Assembly: GCA_017621905.1 (NCBI GenBank)
Contig: JAGASC010000014.1
Location: forward strand, 1-5,631
Length of the DNA: 5,631 bases
Direction of reading: 5' to 3'
Origin: Roseburia sp.
GTDB lineage: Bacteria > Bacillota > Clostridia > Lachnospirales > Lachnospiraceae
Below are positions 1 to 5,281 of the stretch, in pieces; position 1 is the stretch's first letter; every line of letters begins with the position of its first letter. A model generated the notes under the pieces. That model was given only the letters and a program-made list of their open reading frames with translations. It was not told the origin of the DNA and searched no databases. The translations under genes and the position numbers were made by a program.

Positions 1-546
1 AAGAAGCTGCTTTACAAGCTCAGGGCCGCCCTCGCCCATTGCCATCGTACCGAGTGCACCATAACGGGTATGAGAATCAGAACCTAAGATCATTCTGCCG
101 CCGCCTGCAAGCATCTCTCTTGCATACTGGTGAATGACTGCCTGATGAGGAGGTACATAGACGCCGCCGTATTTCTTGGCACAGGTCAGACCAAACATGT
201 GGTCATCCTCGTTGATGGTTCCGCCCACTGCACAGAGACTGTTGTGGCAGTTGGTCAATACATAAGGGATCGGGAATTTTTCCAGGCCTGAAGCTCTGGC
301 TGTCTGTATAATTCCCACGAAGGTGATGTCATGGGAAGTCAGTTTGTCAAATTTAATCTGGAGCTTGTCCATATTGCCGGAAACATTGTGCTCCTTTAAA
401 ATACCGTAGGCAATCGTATTCTTTGCCGCGTCCTCTTTTGTGGTTGTCACTCCGGTCTTAGCTGCCACTGCGGAAAGCGCCTCTGCGCCGTCTGCCACCA
501 GTTCACTGCCGTTTACCAGATATGCACCGCTGTCGTATAATTTCAT
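1..546 (-). CDS. Aconitase-superfamily hydratase, N-terminal part (runs off the left edge)
   Basis: The first 182 residues are present and the frame stays open to base 1, so this is a partial gene rather than a truncated one. Aconitase-superfamily enzymes are cytoplasmic [4Fe-4S] dehydratase-isomerases of hydroxy-acids. Visible signatures are a TNCHN segment (residues 98-102), a DDH (114-116) recalling the Asp-His pair of aconitases, a VIHQ (137-140) recalling the GIVHQ motif of aconitase and LeuC, and LGSDSHT (154-160), the family's hallmark, followed by a Gly-rich [12 protein letters not shown] stretch. The iron-sulfur cysteines usually lie further downstream and are not in the window. The ATG at 546 follows GGAGG (552-556) with 5 nt spacing. 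Clostridia carry such a protein annotated only as 'hydratase'; whether the substrate is citrate, homocitrate, isopropylmalate or something else cannot be told from this fragment. A terminator upstream separates it from the kinase operon, so it should have its own promoter. Family is confident, substrate unknown. Confidence 0.9.
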   Translation of the reverse strand, partial: MKLYDSGAYLVNGSELVADGAEALSAVAAKTGVTTTKEDAAKNTIAYGILKEHNVSGNMDKLQIKFDKLTSHDITFVGIIQTARASGLEKFPIPYVLTNCHNSLCAVGGTINEDDHMFGLTCAKKYGGVYVPPHQAVIHQYAREMLAGGGRMILGSDSHTRYGALGTMAMGEGGPELVKQLL

Positions 547-553
547 GTCTGCC

Positions 554-618
554 TCCATTTTCTTTTTACGGAATTTCCTTTTTACATAATTTCCTTTTTT
601 GCTGGATTTCCTTTTTAC
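554..618 (-). repeat. Four tandem 16-17 bp repeats in the hydratase leader
   Basis: Read on the minus strand, four head-to-tail copies of roughly GTAAAAAGGAAATTCC run into the hydratase ribosome binding site. They lie at 603-618, 586-602, 570-585 and 554-569; the last diverges to GTAAAAAGAAAATGGA and merges with the GGAGG site. A degenerate fifth copy (AAAAGAAGTTCC) may sit at 619-630. Three copies contain AAGGA, which itself resembles a Shine-Dalgarno core. They could be slipped-strand duplications, a binding-site array for a regulator, or a purine-rich unstructured leader that helps ribosomes land. No function is recognised. Confidence 0.75.
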
Positions 619-694
619 GGAACTTCTTTTCTATATTGTCATAAGAAAACCTGTTATCTATACACTCCTATCACATGGCTTTTCCTATTTTTAC

Positions 695-747
695 AAAAAA
701 GAACTACCTAAATATGATTCACATGTCATGAATTATATAGGTAGCTC
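695..747 (-). terminator. Intrinsic terminator of the regulator-kinase operon
   Basis: On the minus strand, 42 nt after the kinase stop codon, GAGCTACC (747-740) begins a long hairpin. Its arms pair over about 18 positions, with one G-U wobble and a small bulge, around the 7 nt loop 725-731. It closes with GGTAGTTC (708-701) and is followed at once by TTTTTT (700-695). This is the standard rho-independent layout and works only for minus-strand transcripts; the plus-strand reading is followed by an A-tract. It isolates the hydratase from read-through. Confidence 0.85.
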
Positions 748-789
748 CCAAAAAAATCAAGTATTCTTCCACGTTAATGTAATAAATTT

Positions 790-2796
790 TCATTCCTCCA
801 TCAAAACAGGAAATGTAATATTTGCCTTGAACAAGTCGCCGTCCACGGATATCTGAAACTGCCCACCCATCAATATGGTCAGATTTTTTGCAATGGAAAG
901 ACCCAGTCCGCTTCCTTCTGTGGTACGGGAAGAATCGCCCCGGATGAAGCGTTCTGTCAGATCTTCCACGCTGTTGTTTTCAATAGCCAGAGATTTCTCG
1001 GATACATTTTTTATAGAAAACTCTGCCTTTTCTCCCTCCGACAGCACCTCCACATACACCCTGGTTTTTTCCATGGCATATTTTGCAGCATTATTGTACA
1101 AATTCTCTATGACACGGTAGAGCTGCCTGCCATCTGCCCGGATAAAGACTGCGTTTTTGGGCAGTTTGGTGACAATCGTCAGTTCTTTACTCTCAAATTT
1201 CTCATCAAATTCTCCCCCGGTCTGGCATACCAGTTCCACTATGTCAATTTTCTGCATTTCAAGCTTGACATTTCCCGAGCTTACCCTGGAAGCCTCCACC
1301 AGATCTTCCGTCAGCTGCTTTAACCGCTGGGATTTCTCATCCAAAATTCTAATATAATTCCCGGCCCGCTCATTTTCAATATGCTCCATCTTAAGGAGGT
1401 TTACATAATTGATAATGGATGTGAGGGGAGTCTTGATGTCATGGGAAACATTGGTGATCAGATCCGCTTTCATCCGCTCGTTTTTGGTGTTATCATCCAC
1501 CGCATGCAAAAGGCCGGCCCCAATGTTATTGATGGCCTCCGCCAGCTTTCTGTCTTCCCCGTGAAGCTCATCCACGTCAATTTTCGCGGAAAGGTTTCCA
1601 TCCGTGATTCGCTCCACACCCTGGAGGATTTTGTAATGCTCCACCGCTTTCCGCAGCATCAGGTATGCCTCCCCGCCGCTGAAGATCAAAAGCAGCACCA
1701 GGCAGATTACATTTTTATACCGAAAGGCACCGACTGCCAGAATAAAGCAAACAATCATATGCACAGCAAAGGTAACCAATACCTGCACCGTTACCGTACG
1801 TTCCCGGAATGTCTTCTCCACCCCCCTGGTCAGCCAGCAGATCAGACTGTTCTCCCACATGGCTTCCGCCTTCAGACGGCGTACCATACTCAGATAAAAA
1901 ACCAAAAATAGTGCATCTATCAGGCAACTGACCGTTCCGGAGGCTACCAAAAGTCCGGATACATCCCAATCCTGCCCACCTACTCTGCTGATTAAGATTA
2001 CCAGTTCACTGGTAAGGAACACAAATCCGGCTATCATCAGCTCCGTCTTGACTTTATCTATCCAGTTTAAGCGAATCTCCTCTCCATCGTCATTGTGTCC
2101 GGCCGCCAGTGTGAGATAAACTAACGTCAAAATCCACCCGACAATGCTGAGCACCGCCGCAACAATACTGACCTTGATCCAGGGATGCAGCCGCACATAT
2201 TCTTCTTTGGCTTCGTAAAGGTCATCCTGGACCGGGAGCTGCGTGTCCACTCCGATGACCAGCACCACATCCTCAATGGGCCAGTAGTTCTGGGTATTAT
2301 AAGTGCCGAAAAAATAGTTTTCCAGTCCGCGAATATTGGTTCCGAACTCTTTTTCCTGCATGTCATAGAGCAGGTAATCCCCCATGGTCTTTGCCTCCAT
2401 GAGAATCGTCTGTGTGTCAAATACCTGTCCCTCTTCCGTATCCGGCTGATTCGTATACCACACCTCTCCCACTTTATACCAGAAACAGAAGTTGGAATCT
2501 TCCTGTTTAAATTCATTGGTATATTTGAGATACCGTTTCTCCTCCTCAGGAGTCCGCTCCTCCCCCTTTTGAGTTAATTGGAGATATTCACTCAAATCAT
2601 TGCACTTTTTCTCCATACATTGCAGGTAATAGCCAGAACCAAAAAAGTCTTCCGTCCCGATATCGGTCAGTTCCAAAATATTTTTGCTGACCATGGATCC
2701 AAGCAAAAATATGGAAATCGTAAGTACCACCGTAAAAAATTGATGGAGAACCAGCCCCGCTATTTTCATTCCATTGGTGTATGATCTTTTTTCCAT
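790..2796 (-). CDS. Membrane sensor histidine kinase with six predicted helices
   Basis: This 668-residue kinase should autophosphorylate and pass phosphate to the response regulator encoded just upstream. Layout: helix 1 (about 12-37), a large extracytoplasmic domain (38-205), helices 2-6 (about 206-231, 253-271, 280-304, 335-357, 362-381), a HAMP-like linker (about 382-437), a HisKA dimerisation domain with NVSHDIKTP and phospho-acceptor His452, then a HATPase_c domain. The N-box is ENLYNNAAKYA (Asn569), the F-box-like LTERFIRGDSSR is at 613-624, and the G2 box is GSGLGLSIAK (628-637). The usual DxGxG G1 box is replaced by IKNVSEK (595-601), a form I recall from many clostridial kinases with the ERFxRGDxSRxTEGSGLGLS signature. 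The sensor domain has Cys60, Cys65 and Cys104 and matches no domain I recognise. ATG 2796 follows GGAGGAGG (2800-2807). The gene lies 106 nt downstream of the regulator in the same operon. Kinase call is secure; the stimulus is unknown, with an envelope signal inferred from the LCP neighbour. Confidence 0.95.
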   Translation of the reverse strand: MEKRSYTNGMKIAGLVLHQFFTVVLTISIFLLGSMVSKNILELTDIGTEDFFGSGYYLQCMEKKCNDLSEYLQLTQKGEERTPEEEKRYLKYTNEFKQEDSNFCFWYKVGEVWYTNQPDTEEGQVFDTQTILMEAKTMGDYLLYDMQEKEFGTNIRGLENYFFGTYNTQNYWPIEDVVLVIGVDTQLPVQDDLYEAKEEYVRLHPWIKVSIVAAVLSIVGWILTLVYLTLAAGHNDDGEEIRLNWIDKVKTELMIAGFVFLTSELVILISRVGGQDWDVSGLLVASGTVSCLIDALFLVFYLSMVRRLKAEAMWENSLICWLTRGVEKTFRERTVTVQVLVTFAVHMIVCFILAVGAFRYKNVICLVLLLIFSGGEAYLMLRKAVEHYKILQGVERITDGNLSAKIDVDELHGEDRKLAEAINNIGAGLLHAVDDNTKNERMKADLITNVSHDIKTPLTSIINYVNLLKMEHIENERAGNYIRILDEKSQRLKQLTEDLVEASRVSSGNVKLEMQKIDIVELVCQTGGEFDEKFESKELTIVTKLPKNAVFIRADGRQLYRVIENLYNNAAKYAMEKTRVYVEVLSEGEKAEFSIKNVSEKSLAIENNSVEDLTERFIRGDSSRTTEGSGLGLSIAKNLTILMGGQFQISVDGDLFKANITFPVLMEE

Positions 2797-2902
2797 AAAC
2801 CTCCTCCATGCCAGGAATTTTTGCTCACTAGAATCACTTTTTTACAATCAGCATGTTTGCCGGTCATCTGTGCAGTAAATGCCCAAACCTGCCGAATTGT
2901 CA

Positions 2903-3595
2903 CTAAATTTTATCAATTTTATAGCCGACGCCCCAGACTACTTTCAGGTATCTTGGTTCTTTCGGATTGATTTCAATTTTTTCCCGGATGTGGCGGATAT
3001 GAACCGCCACCGTGTTGTCTGCCCCGATGGCATCCTCATTCCAGATACTCTCATAAATCTGATTGATTGAGAACACTTTGCCCTGATTTTTTACCAGAAG
3101 CAGAAGTATATTGTATTCAATGGGTGTCAGCTTCACATACTCTCCATCCACTGTGACCTCTTTTAAATCATCATTGATGGACAGGCCTCCCACCTGATAG
3201 ACCGCTGCGCTTGTCTCTGTCGCATTTCCCAGCTGTGTATAGCGGCGCAGCTGGGATTTGACCCTTGCCACCAGTTCCAGCGGGTTAAAGGGCTTCTCCA
3301 CATAGTCGTCCGCCCCGATATTCAGACCCAGGATTTTGTCCGCATCCTCCGTTTTTGCTGACAAAATGATAATCGGAATACTGCTCTCCTCACGGATTTT
3401 CAGCGTCGCACGTATCCCATCGAGACGGGGCATCATCACATCGATAATCAGAAGATGCACTTCATTTTGCTTTAAAATTTCTAAGGCCTCCTCACCATCG
3501 TAGGCCTTTAACACATGATACCCCTCCTGCTGCAGATAAATATCAATGGCTTCCACAATTTCTTTATCGTCATCACATACTAAAATGGTCTGCAT
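2903..3595 (-). CDS. OmpR/PhoB-family response regulator
   Basis: A 230-residue cytoplasmic transcription factor of normal full length for the family. The receiver domain (about 1-120) has the acidic pocket Asp8-Asp9, phospho-acceptor Asp52 in LLIIDVMMPRLDG, Ser79 in the ILSAK switch position, and Lys101 in VEKPFNP. A linker (about 120-130) leads to a C-terminal winged helix-turn-helix DNA-binding domain (about 131-230) with LTPIEYNILLLLVKNQGKVF, the recognition-helix region DNTVAVHIRHIREKI and the terminal wing YLKVVWGVGYKI. The ATG at 3595 follows GGGAGG (3602-3607) with a 6 nt spacer. It is the first gene of the operon with the kinase and is divergent from the LCP gene. Family members usually bind tandem direct repeats with an 11 bp period and often regulate themselves; TTAAG-N6-TTAAG upstream of its own promoter fits that. 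The exact subfamily (VanR-, PhoP- or WalR-like) cannot be settled by eye. Confidence 0.96.
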   Translation of the reverse strand: MQTILVCDDDKEIVEAIDIYLQQEGYHVLKAYDGEEALEILKQNEVHLLIIDVMMPRLDGIRATLKIREESSIPIIILSAKTEDADKILGLNIGADDYVEKPFNPLELVARVKSQLRRYTQLGNATETSAAVYQVGGLSINDDLKEVTVDGEYVKLTPIEYNILLLLVKNQGKVFSINQIYESIWNEDAIGADNTVAVHIRHIREKIEINPKEPRYLKVVWGVGYKIDKI

Positions 3596-3629
3596 AGTAT
3601 TCCTCCCAATATCCTGTTTATTTTTAACC

Positions 3630-3645
3630 GTTCGGACGGCTGAAC
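3630..3645. promoter_or_regulatory. Imperfect palindrome in the response-regulator leader
   Basis: GTTCGGACGGCTGAAC reads nearly the same on both strands: GTTC and GAAC at the ends, six of eight positions symmetric per half. It lies 23 nt upstream of the regulator's ribosome binding site, about +11 to +26 if the promoter proposed at 3663-3691 is right, so it could be an operator or an RNA hairpin. A competing small hairpin, CCGT-TCGG-ACGG (3628-3639), overlaps it. It stands out as GC-rich in AT-rich surroundings. No regulator is identified. Confidence 0.4.
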
Positions 3646-3662
3646 TGTTACCCTATTTTTTT

Positions 3663-3691
3663 ATTTTAACAGGAAAGTCTGAATTGTTGTA
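3663..3691 (-). promoter_or_regulatory. Candidate promoter of the regulator-kinase operon
   Basis: On the minus strand, TGTTAAAAT (3671-3663) forms an extended -10 element (TG-N-TAAAAT). The hexamer 17 bp upstream is TACAAC (3691-3686), a weak match to TTGACA, as often seen at activator-dependent promoters. Transcription would start near 3656, about 60 nt before the regulator's ATG. A conserved box lies immediately upstream (3696-3713). Prediction by eye only. Confidence 0.5.
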
Positions 3692-3695
3692 GTGC

Positions 3696-3713
3696 GGATT
3701 TCTTAATAATACC
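3696..3713 (-). promoter_or_regulatory. Putative response-regulator box, operon side
   Basis: Read on the minus strand this is GGTATTATTAAGAAATCC. It matches the box at 3877-3894 at 15 of 18 positions. A second TTAAG (plus-strand CTTAA at 3713-3717) sits exactly 11 bp upstream of the TTAAG inside the box (CTTAA at 3702-3706), the spacing typical of direct repeats bound by OmpR/PhoB-family dimers. The box ends 4 bp above the proposed -35 hexamer. Binding by the adjacent regulator is inference. Confidence 0.45.
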
Positions 3714-3876
3714 TTAAAATTATGCATTTTTCCATTCTCAAAATGTATGAGTGTGCAAATTTTTATTGCCAAAATTCCGCTGACCCTTAATTTTTTTAAG
3801 CCTGCATATACACATATTACTTTTTGAAATATGGTCAAAAATTTATTTTTTGTTTAAAAACATTTAAGAATCACTG
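3714..3876. other. AT-rich centre of the divergent spacer, no gene seen
   Basis: Between the two proposed regulatory boxes the sequence is very AT-rich with several A/T runs, including the small palindrome CTTAATTTTTTTAAG (3786-3800). Frames that stay open here begin at weak TTG codons without a ribosome binding site and encode nothing recognisable, so I call the stretch non-coding. Curved or easily melted DNA between divergent promoters is plausible. Confidence 0.6.
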
Positions 3877-3894
3877 GGTAATATTAAGATTTCC
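3877..3894 (+). promoter_or_regulatory. Putative response-regulator box, LCP side
   Basis: GGTAATATTAAGATTTCC is the partner of the minus-strand box at 3696-3713, differing only at three A/T positions. Both boxes point toward their own gene, and each is followed by 32 nt from the end of the 13 bp core to the proposed -10 hexamer. A further TTAAG lies 20 bp upstream (3864-3868), so the 11 bp direct-repeat period is less clear than on the other side. It ends 4 bp before the proposed -35. Confidence 0.45.
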
Positions 3895-3898
3895 TTTA

Positions 3899-3927
3899 TT
3901 GCATCCCTGCCGTTTCGGTTTTATGAT
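3899..3927 (+). promoter_or_regulatory. Candidate promoter of the LCP gene
   Basis: TTGCAT (3899-3904) and TATGAT (3922-3927) are separated by 17 bp. The -10 matches the vegetative consensus at five of six positions; the -35 is weak at three of six. Transcription would start near 3934, leaving a leader of about 120 nt before the ATG at 4055. The weak -35 with a conserved box directly upstream suggests activation by a bound regulator. Prediction by eye only. Confidence 0.5.
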
Positions 3928-3947
3928 AGAAAAGTCTATAAACTCGG

Positions 3948-4026
3948 CGCAGTGTTGCGGCAAAACGATTTTTTTAAGGTTCTGCACATCGCTGCGCTCT
4001 ATTGCCGCGGAGCACAATAAATGCTC
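3948..4026 (+). promoter_or_regulatory. Structured leader of the LCP transcript
   Basis: The predicted leader can form several hairpins. The largest pairs GCGGCAA (3957-3963) with TTGCCGC (4002-4008) and is extended inward by CGAT (3966-3969) with ATCG (3988-3991). A small hairpin CGCA-GTGT-TGCG (3948-3959) shares bases with it, so the two exclude each other; the small one is followed ten bases later by a T7 run. GAGCA (4010-4014) can pair with TGCTC (4022-4026), or its GAGC with GCTC at 3996-3999. The layout is compatible with attenuation or translational control, but no known riboswitch or T-box signature is recognised. Confidence 0.35.
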
Positions 4027-4043
4027 TGGTATGGTGGAAAACA

Positions 4044-4049
4044 AGGAGG
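4044..4049 (+). promoter_or_regulatory. Ribosome binding site that fixes the LCP start
   Basis: AGGAGG ends 5 nt before the ATG at 4055. The in-frame ATG at 4031 and the longer open frame beginning at a TTG at 3824 have no such site, and the extra residues do not resemble an LCP N-terminus. The out-of-frame ATG at 4050 touches the site and would give no LCP protein. Confidence 0.85.
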
Positions 4050-4054
4050 ATGAA

Positions 4055-5107
4055 ATGTCAACAACTCGAAAAAAAACTCGGCGAAAGATTGCACTTCTGG
4101 TTATAGAGTTTGCTGTTTTACTGATACTTGCGGCAGCTCTTTTTGTCATGATCAAGCTTTCTAAGATAGAGAAAACAGAACTGGATCCGGACAAGGTTAT
4201 TGTCAACCAGGATCTTTCCCAGGAAACCCAGGATATTATGGCCGATTATAAGACTATCGCTTTATTCGGTCTCGATAACCGCTCCAACGGAAATCTTTCC
4301 AGGGGAAACAGTGATGTGATCATGCTGGCAAACATCAACAACAAGACCCATGAGGTTTCACTGGTATCTGTTTACCGCGATACTTACCTGGATACCGGAG
4401 ACGGCATTTACCAAAAATGTAATGCAGCCTATGCAAAAGGTGGGCCGGAACAGGCCATTTCCATGCTAAATACTCATCTTGACCTAAACATTACAGATTA
4501 TGTCACGGTGGATTTTTATGCCCTTGTGGAATGTATTGATCTGTTAGGCGGAATCGAGATGACCATCACAGACGAAGAGGCCACCTATATGATCGGATAT
4601 ATGCGGGAAATTAATGAGATTACCGGTCATAATTCCAAGGTACCGGAATCCGGCGGAACCTACACCCTAGACGGTGTGCAGGCCTGCGCTTATGCGCGTA
4701 TCCGTGCAACCGCAGGTGATGATTACAAGCGTACCGAACGACAGCGAGATGTGCTGGCTGCCATGGCGAAAAAAGCTCAGAACTCCAGTTTAAAGACCAT
4801 TAACAAAATCATCGATCAGGTCTTTGGAGATATTCAGACCAGTTTTTCCAATACAGATCTGATTGCCCTGGCCGCTGATCTTTTTAACTACAAAATCGGC
4901 GAGACCACAGGTTTTCCGTTTGAAAAAAGTGGACAGACCTATGGAAAAGTCGGGTCTGTCGTAGTTCCCTGTGACCTGGCTTCCAATGTCGCAAAATTGC
5001 ACGCTGTGCTATTTGGCACTGAAAATTACACTCCTTCTGAGACTGTACAGAACCGCAGCGCAGAGATTATAAACAAGACTGGGCTGAGGCAGGGAGACGG
5101 ATATTAA
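4055..5107 (+). CDS. LytR-CpsA-Psr (LCP) family cell-wall glycopolymer transferase
   Basis: A 350-residue protein with a basic cytoplasmic tail (KKTRRK), one signal-anchor helix (about 12-34) and an extracytoplasmic LCP domain (about 64-245). LCP proteins move undecaprenyl-pyrophosphate-linked polymers such as wall teichoic acid or capsule onto peptidoglycan. Visible motifs are SDVIML with Asp87, SLVSVYRDT with Arg108-Asp109, the KCNAAYAKGG segment (120-129), the ITDYVTVDFYALVECIDLLGG core (146-166) and the Arg-rich YARIRATAGDDYKRTERQRDVL (213-234), whose arginines in known structures bind the pyrophosphate head group. A C-terminal region of about 100 residues matches nothing I recognise. Four cysteines (121, 160, 210, 305) lie in the extracytoplasmic part. 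Old annotations call such proteins 'transcriptional regulator LytR', which is misleading. It is divergent from the two-component operon and probably co-regulated with it. The polymer attached cannot be told from the window. Confidence 0.95.
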   Translation: MSTTRKKTRRKIALLVIEFAVLLILAAALFVMIKLSKIEKTELDPDKVIVNQDLSQETQDIMADYKTIALFGLDNRSNGNLSRGNSDVIMLANINNKTHEVSLVSVYRDTYLDTGDGIYQKCNAAYAKGGPEQAISMLNTHLDLNITDYVTVDFYALVECIDLLGGIEMTITDEEATYMIGYMREINEITGHNSKVPESGGTYTLDGVQACAYARIRATAGDDYKRTERQRDVLAAMAKKAQNSSLKTINKIIDQVFGDIQTSFSNTDLIALAADLFNYKIGETTGFPFEKSGQTYGKVGSVVVPCDLASNVAKLHAVLFGTENYTPSETVQNRSAEIINKTGLRQGDGY

Positions 5108-5136
5108 TTTTACAACCCGCTTGAAATTGGGTGACC

Positions 5137-5163
5137 CCGCCAATATAATGCTTGGCTTGGTGG
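5137..5163 (+). other. Hairpin after the LCP gene, no clear terminator
   Basis: CCGCCAA (5137-5143) can pair with TTGGTGG (5157-5163), seven pairs including one G-U, or GCCAA (5139-5143) with TTGGC (5152-5156). Neither form is followed by a T-tract, so this is not a convincing intrinsic terminator, and some LCP transcripts may read through into the XRE gene. The rest of 5108-5227 shows nothing I can assign. Confidence 0.3.
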
Positions 5164-5199
5164 TGCAAAGCTCTTCTTAATATATACATTTTCAACTTA

Positions 5200-5227
5200 T
5201 TGTTGTACATGCATCAACCGTTATTTT
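5200..5227 (+). promoter_or_regulatory. Weak candidate promoter of the XRE gene
   Basis: TTGTTG (5200-5205) and TATTTT (5222-5227) lie 16 bp apart, matching consensus at about three and four of six positions. If correct, the start site would fall inside the palindrome at 5228-5238, where a repressor would block initiation. TAAAAT at 5240-5245 is an alternative -10 but has no recognisable -35. Confidence 0.25.
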
Positions 5228-5238
5228 CTTTCTGAAAG
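5228..5238. promoter_or_regulatory. Upstream copy of a twin operator-like palindrome
   Basis: CTTTCTGAAAG is a perfect 5 bp inverted repeat around a central base. Symmetry extends outward to 19 bp (5224-5242) with a single mismatched pair. It is the exact reverse complement of the copy at 5312-5322. Palindromes of this size next to an XRE gene are typical of autoregulatory operators in the Cro/C1 family. Confidence 0.5.
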
Positions 5239-5251
5239 ATAAAATTTTAAT

Positions 5252-5265
5252 GACTATTTTTAGTC
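5252..5265. promoter_or_regulatory. GACTA-TTTT-TAGTC inverted repeat
   Basis: A perfect 5 bp inverted repeat around four T residues, between the two CTTTC palindromes. It may be a leader hairpin or another protein site, but the arms are short and it may be chance. Confidence 0.25.
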
Positions 5266-5281
5266 TACACAAAAAGGAACT

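Noticed and set aside
640..694. Search for the hydratase promoter
   Set aside because: Several TATA-like stretches occur on the minus strand, but none has a believable -35 at 16-18 bp, so no promoter is annotated although one is expected here.
599..856. 85-residue open frame on the plus strand
   Set aside because: It runs through the terminator hairpin and into the antisense of the kinase 3' end, begins within the tandem repeats and encodes no recognisable domain.
1381..1911. 176-residue plus-strand frame inside the kinase gene
   Set aside because: It is antisense to the HisKA and membrane coding region, with a composition expected of a shadow frame and no family resemblance.
2597..2809. 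Alternative ATG at 2809 just upstream of the kinase start
   Set aside because: It is out of frame with the kinase and lies within the GGAGG site used for the ATG at 2796.
2797..2902. Search for an internal promoter or terminator between regulator and kinase
   Set aside because: Only weak 4-5 bp inverted repeats are seen, with no T-tract after them and no paired -35 and -10, so the two genes are treated as one operon.
3653..3838. 61-residue minus-strand frame in the divergent spacer
   Set aside because: It begins at a TTG without a ribosome binding site and would overlap both the proposed box and the promoter of the regulator operon.
3824..4054. N-terminal extension of the LCP protein
   Set aside because: The extension starts at a TTG without a ribosome binding site, while AGGAGG at 4044-4049 and a typical basic-tail signal anchor support the ATG at 4055.
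5174..5187. Possible third regulator box (TTCTTAATATATAC) after the LCP gene
   Set aside because: Only about 10 of 13 core positions match in AT-rich sequence, and it has no suitably spaced promoter, so chance is the better explanation.
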